24,880 nucleotides of DNA from SHZI01 sp032122615. Lineage in GTDB: Bacteria; Pseudomonadota; Gammaproteobacteria; Steroidobacterales; GCA-2729495. Made by a program: the position numbers and the translations under genes. Under the pieces are notes generated by a model. It did no database searches and was not told where the DNA came from. It was given only the letters and a program-made list of their open reading frames with translations. The stretch's first letter is position 1. The number at the start of each line of letters is the position of its first letter. Shown one piece after another: positions 16,228 to 24,880 of the stretch. The stretch covers positions 1-24,880 of the forward strand of contig JAQBGF010000004.1 in assembly GCA_032122615.1 (NCBI GenBank). Direction: 5' to 3'.

Positions 16228-16310
16228 TCAGCCAGGCAGCATGTCGGTTGCGGTGTTGCTGAGAACGTAAAGCCCAACCGAAATAAGGATGAAAGGCGTT
16301 ATGTATTTGC
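16228..16310 (-). pseudogene. C-terminal fragment of a membrane transporter, cut by IS91-type end
   Basis: Reading leftwards from the element end, the reverse strand encodes KYITPFILISVGLYVLSNTA then TDMLPG and a TGA stop at 16230-16228. This hydrophobic helix with a short polar tail looks like the last transmembrane segment of a small transporter; CadD-type cadmium permeases end similarly, but the identification is weak. The rest of the gene should continue to the right of 16311, but that sequence is the IS91 end and then unrelated DNA. The gene was therefore cut and its larger part removed. Confidence 0.45.
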
Positions 16311-16415
16311 CGGTGCGGTGCCGGCTGGGACCCGGGGCTGGCGGGACCCGCTGCTCAGGCGACCGCGTCGCGCCGGGAATGGCTGTCGGGCGTGGGCTTT
16401 GTTCGACTTATACTC
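16311..16415 (+). mobile_element. IS91-type element end, copy 3 (105 bp solo)
   Basis: Nearly identical over 105 bp to 7740-7844, with the GCGAC-CGC-GTCGC hairpin and the same abrupt end after TTATACTC. No transposase sequence accompanies it. The orientation is the same as that of the other two copies. On its left is a severed minus-strand membrane gene; on its right is a short gene of unknown function. Confidence 0.75.
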
Positions 16416-16465
16416 AGATGTGGTGTTCATGGCATGGCGCGGTTATGGAGAGCGAGGAGAAGCAG

Positions 16466-16678
16466 ATGCCGTCACACAAGCCAAAGACCGGGAGCGGTGG
16501 CAACCCGTTGCCGTCTCCGACCGACGTTACGAAGGCGACCAGTGGGACCAGGCCAAAGAGGACAGTCGATGAGCAGCAGTTGCTGGCCAACTTGGTAAGG
16601 GTGCGGGGTAGCAAGCCCCTGACCGTGCAGCAGGAGAATCTGGCAATAGATCAGGCCCGGTCGCTGGGCGACCTGTAA
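16466..16678 (+). CDS. Small protein of unknown function (70 aa)
   Basis: A 70-residue protein, basic and Pro/Ser/Thr-rich at first (MPSHKPKTGSGGNPLP), then with a helical second half (DEQQLLANLVRVRGSKPLTV) ending IDQARSLGDL. GAGGAG is correctly spaced before the ATG at 16466, which supports translation. An in-frame ATG at 16445 and an open frame through the IS91 end are less likely starts. No family is recognised. It sits directly after IS91 copy 3 and could be accessory cargo. The following 188 bp (16679-16866) contain no gene I can support. Confidence 0.45.
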   Translation: MPSHKPKTGSGGNPLPSPTDVTKATSGTRPKRTVDEQQLLANLVRVRGSKPLTVQQENLAIDQARSLGDL

Positions 16679-16853
16679 TTGCCAAGGCCCGGAACCCGAA
16701 CCCCACCCCGTACCGGCCTGCCCGATAACCTGAACTTCAACCTGCCCGTGGCGCTGGACGGGGTGCGGGCGCGAATGGAAACCGGGGGCAAGGGCTTCTT
16801 GGGGCTGGCCTCCAGCCTGCACCTGAACCGCCTGAGGAGCTACGGATTCCTTT

Positions 16854-16859
16854 TATACT
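16854..16859 (+). promoter_or_regulatory. Possible -10 box giving leaderless transcript
   Basis: TATACT lies 7 bp before the ATG at 16867, so a transcript would begin at or near the A of the start codon. No Shine-Dalgarno is present, and no good -35 box was found. This is suggestive only. Confidence 0.25.
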
Positions 16860-16866
16860 GTGTGGC

Positions 16867-17243
16867 ATGACTGCTTTCGACCTTGTGTTTGCGGCCTTGC
16901 AGGCGACCGGCGTTCGCTATGTCGTCGTGGGTGGCGTGGCGGTAAACCTGCATGGCTATCAGCGCTTCACAAAGGACATTGATCTGGTCATCGAGCTCGC
17001 ACCGGAGCGAGCGATGAAGTACGCATGACCATCGACATCTTCGTTCAGTATCCGCTCGACTTCGAATCGTTGTGGAACGACGGCACGAAGATCGATCTAC
17101 CGGGTACATCGCTCCGTATCGCTTCGATCGATCATCTGATCCTGATGAAACGCCGCGCCGGTCGCCCCCAGGATCTCCTCGATGTCGAGAAACTCGAGAT
17201 CCTCCGGCGCTACGCCAGTGATGGCGAAGATGGGAGCACATGA
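16867..17243 (+). pseudogene. MNT-type nucleotidyltransferase, split and internally deleted
   Basis: The first frame (16867-17028, 53 residues) carries the nucleotidyltransferase signature: VVGGVAVNLHG (GG at 22-23), R-x-T and DID (37-39). It stops at TGA 17026-17028. A second frame starts at ATG 17025 inside an ATGA overlap and encodes the C-terminal half (TIDIFVQYPLDFESLWNDG, then LRIASIDHLILMKRRAGRPQ, DLLDVEKLEILR). Family members carry roughly 35-40 more residues between these parts, from memory, so a deletion with a frame change has probably removed the middle. The family includes antitoxin-like minimal nucleotidyltransferases and AbiEii relatives. The start appears leaderless, and the small downstream gene overlaps by ATGA. 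Confidence 0.7.
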
Positions 17244-17461
17244 CAAGTTCGGAAGAACCGCCCGAGGGCAGCTTCGAAGCAGCGGCGCTATGGCAGTTGC
17301 GCATGGCCCTCAAGTCCACGTATGCGCAGCGACTCCAGGACCTTCAGGATATGATCGATTTCAACGCCGCGGCCGAAGCCAACAATCCGCAGCTTCGCGC
17401 AGCGGTCGAGCGGCTGGCCCGGCCTTGGCCAAACCGGTCACCCGGGCAGAAATCCGGCTAA
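17240..17461 (+). CDS. Small partner protein of the nucleotidyltransferase gene
   Basis: A 73-residue protein whose ATG overlaps the TGA stop of the nucleotidyltransferase remnant. The core ALWQLRMALKSTYAQRLQDL followed by QDMIDFNAAA resembles the short proteins of the xxRLxxLxxMIxxA type often encoded directly after such nucleotidyltransferases. No enzymatic motif is visible. If the pair was once a toxin-antitoxin-like module, this gene is now a leftover. The yheS start follows 13 nt later, so transcription may be shared. Confidence 0.5.
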   Translation: MTSSEEPPEGSFEAAALWQLRMALKSTYAQRLQDLQDMIDFNAAAEANNPQLRAAVERLARPWPNRSPGQKSG

Positions 17462-17474
17462 ACTCCGCGCCCTC

Positions 17475-19421
17475 ATGCTGACCTTCCGGAACCTTGCCCT
17501 GCGGCGCGGCGAGCAGTTGCTGCTGTCCAACGTGGATTTGAGTCTCCACGCGGGCTGCCGCGTGGGCGTCGTTGGCCGCAACGGCTGTGGCAAGACGAGC
17601 CTGTTTTCGGTCGTGCAGGGCGACCTGGACCCCGATCGCGGTGACATGGACCTGTCGGGCCGGGTGCGCATCGCCAGCGTGGCCCAGGAAACCCCGTCGC
17701 TGCCAGATCCCGCGGTAGATTTCGTGATGTCCGGGGACGCGCTGGTGTGGGAGGCTACCCGGGCCGAGCGTGAAGCCATGGGGGCGGAGGACTACGAAGC
17801 GGTTGCCGTTGCCCACCAGCGCCTCGCTGAATTGCAGGCCTACGACGCCGAGGCGCGCGCGGCGCGATTGCTGCACGGCCTCGGTTTCCCCGCAGTCACC
17901 CACGACAAGCCCGTCGGCGAATTCTCGGGAGGCTGGCGCGTGCGCCTGAATCTGGCCCGCGCGCTGATGACACCGTCGGACCTGCTGCTGCTCGACGAGC
18001 CTACCAACCATCTGGATCTCGATGCCGTGCTGTGGCTCGAGGAGTGGTTACTGAAATACCCCGGGACGCTCCTGATTATTTCCCATGACCGGGAGTTTCT
18101 CGACGGTGTTACGACACACACTCTGCACCTGCATGAGGGCAGTGCGAAGCTCTACACGGGCAACTACACTGCTTTTGAACACCAGCGAGCCGAGCACCTC
18201 CGGCTGCAGCAGATTGCTTTCGACAAAGAGCAGGCGGAGCGCGAGCACCTGCAGAAGTTCATCGCTCGCTTCAAGGCCAAAGCGAGCAAGGCGAAGCAGG
18301 CCCAGTCGCGCATGAAGCGGCTGGCCAAGCTGGCGGGCACCGAGGCGGTGCGCGCCGAGAACGCCCTGCACATCAGCTTCGACGTGCCGCCGAAACTGCC
18401 ATTCTCCCTGATCCGCCTGAATCACGCCGTTGCGGGCTACCGGGCGGCAGCCCCGAACGAGTCCGATGAGCACCTGCCGGGTGAGCCATCCTCGGCGCGT
18501 GTAGACGTCACGATACTTCGCCACGTCGGCTTCGGTCTTGAGGCGGGCGACCGTGTTGCGCTGCTTGGACCGAACGGTGCCGGCAAGACCACGCTCATCA
18601 AGACCCTGATCGGGGAGCTGCCGCTGCTGGCCGGGGAGCGCAACGTTCACGGTGATATCCGGATTGGTTACTTTGCCCAACACACCGTCGAGAGCCTCCG
18701 CGCCGGAGCAACCCCGATGGACCATCTGCGTGATATCGCACCGGACGCAAGCACGCAGGACATGCGCAGCTTTCTGGGTCGCTGGTATTTTTCCGGCCAG
18801 CGCGCGTTTCAGTCGGTGGACGAGTTTTCGGGTGGCGAACGAGCACGTCTCGCGCTGGCACTGATTGCGTGGCGCAAGCCCAATGTGCTGTTGCTCGATG
18901 AACCCACCAACCATCTGGACCTCGACATGCGGGAGGCCCTCGCCGAGGCGCTGGCCGATTTTGATGGCGCCATCGTGCTGGTGTCCCACGACCGGCACCT
19001 GATCGGGCTGGTCTGCGAGACCTTCTGGCGCGTGGCGGACGGTCGCGTGGAGTCGTTCCAGGGTGATCTGGACGAGTACGCGGTCTGGCTTGGTGCGCGC
19101 GCCAGCAAGCCAGCGGAACCGGCCCCGGAACCGGCGGCACCGACTGCAAAGGCCAAGGCACGGCAAAAAACGCCGCCAAAGGGCCGCACTGATCCGCAGG
19201 CCAGCGGTCGCCAGAAGCAATTGACGAAACTCGACGAAAGACTCCAGGGCCTGGCTACAGAATTGGCGGCACTGGAGAAGCAACTGGCGGATCCGGGCCT
19301 GTACGCGGGCCGGGGAGAAGACTTGAACCAGCTGGCCGGTCGCCACGCAACAGTTCGCGAGGCCCATGAAGCCCTGGAGGCCGAGTGGCTGGATTTGTAC
19401 GGCCAGCTGGAGGCCGGCTGA
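17475..19421 (+). CDS. yheS: ABC-F family ATPase, YheS type
   Basis: A 648-residue cytosolic tandem ATPase of the ABC-F class, which acts at the ribosomal E site rather than in transport. There are no membrane segments. Domain 1 has Walker A GRNGCGKT (34-41), signature FSGGW (150-154) and Walker B LLLLDEPTNHLD (ending 181). A Lys/Arg-rich linker (about 235-300, with KFIARFKAKASKAKQAQSRM) is the tRNA-interaction segment. Domain 2 has GPNGAGKT (365-372), FSGGERARLAL (451-461) and DEPTNHLD (475-482). A low-complexity stretch of Pro/Ala/Lys leads into a C-terminal coiled coil. A 20-residue insert (about 324-344) precedes domain 2. The linker and ending match YheS better than Uup or EttA. Confidence 0.9.
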   Translation: MLTFRNLALRRGEQLLLSNVDLSLHAGCRVGVVGRNGCGKTSLFSVVQGDLDPDRGDMDLSGRVRIASVAQETPSLPDPAVDFVMSGDALVWEATRAEREAMGAEDYEAVAVAHQRLAELQAYDAEARAARLLHGLGFPAVTHDKPVGEFSGGWRVRLNLARALMTPSDLLLLDEPTNHLDLDAVLWLEEWLLKYPGTLLIISHDREFLDGVTTHTLHLHEGSAKLYTGNYTAFEHQRAEHLRLQQIAFDKEQAEREHLQKFIARFKAKASKAKQAQSRMKRLAKLAGTEAVRAENALHISFDVPPKLPFSLIRLNHAVAGYRAAAPNESDEHLPGEPSSARVDVTILRHVGFGLEAGDRVALLGPNGAGKTTLIKTLIGELPLLAGERNVHGDIRIGYFAQHTVESLRAGATPMDHLRDIAPDASTQDMRSFLGRWYFSGQRAFQSVDEFSGGERARLALALIAWRKPNVLLLDEPTNHLDLDMREALAEALADFDGAIVLVSHDRHLIGLVCETFWRVADGRVESFQGDLDEYAVWLGARASKPAEPAPEPAAPTAKAKARQKTPPKGRTDPQASGRQKQLTKLDERLQGLATELAALEKQLADPGLYAGRGEDLNQLAGRHATVREAHEALEAEWLDLYGQLEAG

Positions 19422-19437
19422 AACTGAGCTCCGCTCC

Positions 19438-19890
19438 TTAGCCGTCGTCGCGGCGGTCGCCTTCCTTGTCCCGGCGATTGCCTTTGGCGAGCGCGTGTGA
19501 GAGGCCACCGAGCCGTTCCCAGCCGCTGCGCCGGTCACCCTTCTCCCGTCGGTCGCTCGAGTGTCCGTAAGTGCAATCACAGCGTTGCTGGTCGCAGCCC
19601 GCGAGCGGCAGTGCCGGGGCCTCGCTGGACAGGAAGCGTTGGCCAGCGATGGCCTGCACGGCCTCGCAGGCGTCTAAGCAGGGCCTCAAGGTGACGGCGT
19701 GAAAACCACTCGGAGGCCTGGATTTTGACTGCACTGGCGTGGCGGACCTGGGTCCCGGTCGGGCCGGTGCAGCGGCGCCATCGCCGGCGGCCGCTGCCAG
19801 GGCCTGACGCCGGCGGAGGTACACAAGAGGCAGCACTATGCCAATCACGGCACCCAATGACGCCCAGAGATACGTATTCATGGCGGCCAT
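19438..19890 (-). CDS. Single-pass membrane protein with Cys-rich tail, unknown function
   Basis: A 150-residue protein with one N-terminal membrane segment (LWASLGAVIGIVLPLVYL, about residues 8-25), a Pro/Ala linker, and a soluble tail. The tail holds conserved-looking cysteines: HAVTLRPCLDACEAVQAI, LPLAGCDQQRCDCTYGH, then SSDRREKGDRRSGWERLGGL. I recall similar proteins in other gammaproteobacteria, but no function. The Cys pattern would suit metal or disulfide chemistry. An in-frame ATG at 19881 (MNTYLW) is an equally good start, and neither has a clear ribosome site. It converges with yheS, with only 16 bp between their stops. Confidence 0.65.
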   Translation of the reverse strand: MAAMNTYLWASLGAVIGIVLPLVYLRRRQALAAAAGDGAAAPARPGPRSATPVQSKSRPPSGFHAVTLRPCLDACEAVQAIAGQRFLSSEAPALPLAGCDQQRCDCTYGHSSDRREKGDRRSGWERLGGLSHALAKGNRRDKEGDRRDDG

Positions 19891-20008
19891 GTTGCCAAGG
19901 ACGGTCAGTGGCGGTCGCAGGCCGGCGTCACAGAGCGGCGAAATGGGGCGCCGAAATGGGGCAGCGAGGAGGGATGGCCAGAGGTGGCGCCCGCCCCGCG
20001 CCGGCCGT

Positions 20009-20230
20009 TCAACTGCCGGGACGGGAGCTCTCTTCAGCCGGGGGCGTCACCAGCCACAGGATCAGGTAGACCAGAATCCCGGGAAATGCGGCGCTGAGCA
20101 ATGACAGCACGATGTAGGTGAGGCGAACCACGGTCGGGTCCCAGTCGAGCCATTCGGCAATGCCGCCGCACACGCCGGCGATCATCTTGTCTTTGCTGGA
20201 GCGGTAGAGGCGGGGTCTCCGGGTTTCCAT
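20009..20230 (-). CDS. PspC-domain membrane protein
   Basis: A 73-residue protein consisting almost entirely of a PspC domain: a basic start (RRPRLYRSSKDKMIAGVCGG), then IAEWLDWDPTVVRLTYIVLS, and a hydrophobic membrane helix (LLSAAFPGILVYLILWLVTP). PspC proteins take part in envelope-stress signalling with PspA/PspB. No psp partner is present here, so this is a stand-alone member. GAAGGGA precedes the ATG. It is divergent from the EF-G gene with a 97-bp gap. The 118 bp between 19891 and 20008 show nothing recognisable. Confidence 0.85.
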   Translation of the reverse strand: METRRPRLYRSSKDKMIAGVCGGIAEWLDWDPTVVRLTYIVLSLLSAAFPGILVYLILWLVTPPAEESSRPGS

Positions 20231-20327
20231 CGATGTCCCTTCACAGGCTAGAATGGCGGATTAACCTGGACGTGACTGCCTGATTATTGGCACGGCCGGG
20301 ACCAATCACACCACAAAAGACGAGATC

Positions 20328-22457
<2,130 letters not shown>

Positions 22458-22472
22458 CGATTCCGCGCTGCC

Positions 22473-22494
22473 GTAGGAGCGCCTTCAGGCGCGA
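22473..22494. repeat. REP-like single arm
   Basis: An exact 22-bp copy of the left arm of the palindrome at 1954-2009, containing GCGCCTTCAGGCGC. It again lies just after a stop codon and between convergent genes. Confidence 0.8.
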
Positions 22495-22503
22495 CCTTAG
22501 ACG

Positions 22504-22533
22504 AAAAAGGGCCGGACATCCGGCCCTTTTTTA
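22504..22533. terminator. Bidirectional rho-independent terminator
   Basis: The stem GGGCCGG-ACAT-CCGGCCC is flanked by AAAA on the left and a run of six T on the right, so it can stop transcription from both the EF-G gene and the convergent amidase operon. Confidence 0.9.
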
Positions 22534-22544
22534 TTGCCGGCTCT

Positions 22545-23597
22545 TTACGGCCGGGACTTCGGAGTGAATGATCCACGGGCCAGCAGGCCCTTCACGGAAT
22601 CTTCAAACACCTTTTCTGTGCCTGCATCGTCCATCGCGGGCACGTTCTTGGGCCAGATCGCCTGGTCATAGATCTTTCGGTAGATCTCGGTGCGAAGGTA
22701 CGGCAGCCAGTTCTGGAACCGCGCCGTCTCGCGGTAGTTCCGCAGGGCCTCGATATTAATCTCGCTGGAGACGTAGCAGTCGTCCACCACGTTGCTCTGG
22801 GCGAGCACCTCGCCCTTGTAGCCAACGATCATGGACTTGCCGCCGAGCGCGCCACCAATCACTGTCGGCGGATTGCCGGGCATGATCAGCGCGCCGCAGT
22901 TGGGCGCGATCATGTAGGCCGTGTTGTCGACGGCCCGGGCCCGGTTCTGCACGTCCCAGATTTCGCGGGAGACCCAGGGTTCGGGCAAGGATGCCCGATA
23001 GAGAATTTCTGCGCCGTTCAGCGCGAAGCCCCGGTAGCTCTCGGGAAATGAGCCTTCTACACCCACACTGCCGCCGATATTGCCGATGTCCGTTTTCGCG
23101 ACCGGGAAGAAGGTGTCCAGCGTATCCCCGTGAGTCTTGACCCACTGGTCATACACGTCGTGGGGCGTCGTGGAGTGCTCAACGAACAGCACGACGTTTT
23201 TCCGGTGCTTGTAGATGATCTTGCCGGCAGGATCGATCAGGAACACCGTATTGAAGAAGCGGTCGGGATATTCCGGCAGCTTTTCCTTCAACTGGGCGAG
23301 CAGGTAGACGCCGTGCTGTTTCGCCTTGTTGCCAAGCAACTCGGTTTCCCAGCCCGGCAGTTCTGCGGCCATGGTAGCCGTGTACTCGGCCGACGAGAGA
23401 TGCAGGATCTCGTCGGCGAAACCCTGTATGCAGCCCTCGCCTAGGGCGATCAGCCGCACGGGGAGCTCCAGCGAGCAGATGTGGCACACCAGGTCGATCA
23501 TGTTCCCGATGTGCGTCAGGTTTGCCTCGACCTCACTGCGTTTTGCGCAGTGACGTACGGTGGTCTGCAGGGCAACAGCGATGTAGGGATCGATCAT
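22545..23597 (-). CDS. Nitrilase-superfamily amidase homologue lacking the catalytic cysteine
   Basis: A 350-residue paralogue of the amidase at 6348-7484, sharing blocks such as FPVAKT-IGNIG, EGS-PE--RG-A-NGAEI and KIIYKHRK. Glu54 (LGEGC) and Lys133 (KHRKN) are kept. The nucleophile position, Cys183 in the other copy (LICAEGSYPE), is Gly179 here (SVGVEGSFPE; codon GGT at 23063-23061). Without the cysteine the normal acyl-enzyme chemistry is not possible, so the protein may bind ligand, act as a structural partner, or use other chemistry. The ATG at 23597 shares its A with the TGA stop of the UbiD gene (TGATG), so translation is probably coupled. The longer in-frame extension lies inside the UbiD gene and is rejected. 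The gene ends 12 bp from the bidirectional terminator. Confidence 0.85.
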   Translation of the reverse strand: MIDPYIAVALQTTVRHCAKRSEVEANLTHIGNMIDLVCHICSLELPVRLIALGEGCIQGFADEILHLSSAEYTATMAAELPGWETELLGNKAKQHGVYLLAQLKEKLPEYPDRFFNTVFLIDPAGKIIYKHRKNVVLFVEHSTTPHDVYDQWVKTHGDTLDTFFPVAKTDIGNIGGSVGVEGSFPESYRGFALNGAEILYRASLPEPWVSREIWDVQNRARAVDNTAYMIAPNCGALIMPGNPPTVIGGALGGKSMIVGYKGEVLAQSNVVDDCYVSSEINIEALRNYRETARFQNWLPYLRTEIYRKIYDQAIWPKNVPAMDDAGTEKVFEDSVKGLLARGSFTPKSRP

Positions 23598-24880
23598 CAG
23601 GCGGCCGACTTCTTGTTGAGGTAGTCGGCAAGCTTGATCTTGGCGGCACCGGGAATTATCGGTCGTTGTAACTTCTCGCGGTCTTCCATGTCCATGGTGG
23701 CATCGATTCCGACGCGCAGCGAGCCGCGACCCTCCTTGGCGCAGCGTTCCAGTTCCCAGCTTTCCACATTCGGGATCACGCGGAACTTGCTGGCTTCGGC
23801 AACCCGGGACCAGATCGCCCACTCCACATCATTGAGGTCGTGCACGTTGATATCGTCGTCCACCACCACAATGCGCTTCGTAATGTGACTCACCGGGAAA
23901 AAGCCCCCGGCCGCCTTGAAGGCGGCCTCGATCAGCGCCATCGGTTCAGCGTCGCTGCGCTTGCTAATCGAAATGACAATATGCGCCATGGCACCGAAGG
24001 TCGGGTCGAGATAGACATTGATGTCGCGAATCTGCGGCAGGACCTTCCGCAGGGCTCCAGCCAGCGCCCGCTGGATTGCGAAGGTCGCCATCGATCCCAG
24101 GGTGTTGTGCTCCGGATTCTTGCCCGCAAGGATCGAGTAGAACATCGCGTCCTTGCGGTGGGTGATCGCTGTGATCTCGGTAACCGGGGCAGTCTCGGGG
24201 CCGTACTGCCCGGCAAATTCGCCGAGTGTATTTTCGATCTTTCGGGAGAAGTCGACGCGGCCTTCAATGATCATCTCAGCATTGGCGGGAACCAGCAGGT
24301 CGCTGGTCTCGCACTTCACGAGGTCGATGGGCTTGCCTTGCAATGCACCGGCCAGGTCGAGTTCGGACAGGTGCGCGGGTAACTTGCAGGCGGCAGCCAT
24401 CTGCAGCGCCGGTTCAACGCCGATGGCGAGCGCGATGGGCATCGATTCGCCATGCTTTTCCGCATGCTGATAGAAAGTTCGCAGGTCAGACAACGAGCTG
24501 GCGTTTACCGCCACAATATTCTTGCCAAGGATCAGCGTGCGGTAAACGCCGACGTTCAGGTTCCCGGTGTTCGGATTGCGTGAGAAGCCACAGGCAGCGG
24601 TAATGAACGCGCCGCTGTCCAGTTCAAACACCGTGGGTACGGGAAGGTCGGCCAGGTTGATCTCGTCAGCTGAGCGCACGACTTCTTTGACCGGGCCCCT
24701 GGCCACTTCACGCGGGGCAATGGTGGCCAGCTTGGCCGCCTCGAACCGGGCGTCCAGATCCGCCGCTGTGAAAGGCTCGCCGGGCCGGCTGCCAAGAGCC
24801 CAGCCGTAGCACTCGATCCGGTTCAGCACGCCGCCGATGACCGGGAAGCTTGCGCCCTTGACGTTTTCAAAGATGAACGC
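23597..24880 (-). CDS. UbiD-family (prenylated-FMN) decarboxylase, N-terminus outside window
   Basis: A non-oxidative, reversible (de)carboxylase of the UbiD family, acting on aromatic, heteroaromatic or unsaturated acids with prenylated FMN. The frame is open to the right edge, where it reads AFIFENVKGASFPVIGG, the usual N-terminal region. In the visible 427 residues the cofactor motif N-x4-R is at 109-114 (NVGVYR) and the E-x4-E catalytic pair at 216-221 (ENTLGE), equivalent to Asn168/Arg173 and Glu277/Glu282 of Fdc1. The VVDDDINVHDLNDVEWAIWS segment is typical. No UbiX-type prenyltransferase is seen in the window. The gene is coupled to the Cys-less amidase homologue, which hints at one pathway or complex. 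Confidence 0.9.
   Translation of the reverse strand, partial: AFIFENVKGASFPVIGGVLNRIECYGWALGSRPGEPFTAADLDARFEAAKLATIAPREVARGPVKEVVRSADEINLADLPVPTVFELDSGAFITAACGFSRNPNTGNLNVGVYRTLILGKNIVAVNASSLSDLRTFYQHAEKHGESMPIALAIGVEPALQMAAACKLPAHLSELDLAGALQGKPIDLVKCETSDLLVPANAEMIIEGRVDFSRKIENTLGEFAGQYGPETAPVTEITAITHRKDAMFYSILAGKNPEHNTLGSMATFAIQRALAGALRKVLPQIRDINVYLDPTFGAMAHIVISISKRSDAEPMALIEAAFKAAGGFFPVSHITKRIVVVDDDINVHDLNDVEWAIWSRVAEASKFRVIPNVESWELERCAKEGRGSLRVGIDATMDMEDREKLQRPIIPGAAKIKLADYLNKKSAA

Noticed and set aside
7740..16415. CRISPR-like reading of the three repeated segments
   Set aside because: The copies are kilobases apart, 88-105 bp long, and one is attached to a transposase fragment, so a mobile-element end explains them.
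16679..16870. Short plus-strand frame with NLNFNLPVALDGVRARM
   Set aside because: No family recognised, no ribosome site, and it runs into the leaderless start of the nucleotidyltransferase. Treated as non-coding.
18048..19580. Long open frame on the minus strand across yheS
   Set aside because: It is the antisense shadow of a clear ABC-F protein, with Walker and signature motifs on the plus strand. The minus translation resembles no family and is rich in shadow-type Gln, Arg and His.

Overview
The window is high-GC proteobacterial DNA. It reads most like a gammaproteobacterium, possibly of the Steroidobacterales, Nevskiales or Xanthomonadales sort. That placement is an inference from gene content (YheS-type ABC-F protein, PspC domain protein, free-standing EF-G) and from REP-like palindromes of the kind common in those groups. 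No rRNA, tRNA or CRISPR array was seen.

Left block (1-7.5 kb) is catabolic or redox. It starts with the C-terminal part of a molybdopterin oxidoreductase (+), ending inside a REP-like palindrome. Facing it is a tight four-gene minus-strand operon: Tat-exported amidohydrolase, c-type cytochrome, MFS transporter and M14 aspartoacylase/desuccinylase. Its genes overlap by ATGA and TGATG junctions. Divergent from it is a nitrilase-superfamily amidase with its catalytic Glu, Lys and Cys visible.

Middle block (7.5-17.5 kb) is a mosaic of accessory genes. Three copies of one 88-105 bp terminal sequence occur here, all in the same orientation. The second is attached to the C-terminal remnant of an IS91-family (rolling-circle) transposase, which identifies the repeat as an IS91-type element end. 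At two copies the sequence immediately to the right is a gene lacking its start (an ABM-domain membrane protein and an MscS channel). At the third copy, the sequence to the left is the last codons of a minus-strand membrane protein gene. Between them lie a lipoprotein, a cupin, an S33 peptidase-like lipoprotein, a GNAT protein, and an operon-like trio: DUF3604 metallohydrolase, parvulin-like PPIase and HupE/UreJ permease. The block ends with a broken MNT-type nucleotidyltransferase and its small partner gene.

Right block (17.5-24.9 kb) holds yheS, a cysteine-containing small membrane protein, a PspC protein and an EF-G gene. A REP arm and a strong bidirectional terminator follow. The last operon (minus strand) is a UbiD-family decarboxylase translationally coupled to a second amidase paralogue whose catalytic cysteine is replaced by glycine.

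The points most worth following up are the Cys-to-Gly amidase coupled to UbiD, the IS91-end-driven gene truncations, and the DUF3604-PPIase-HupE operon.
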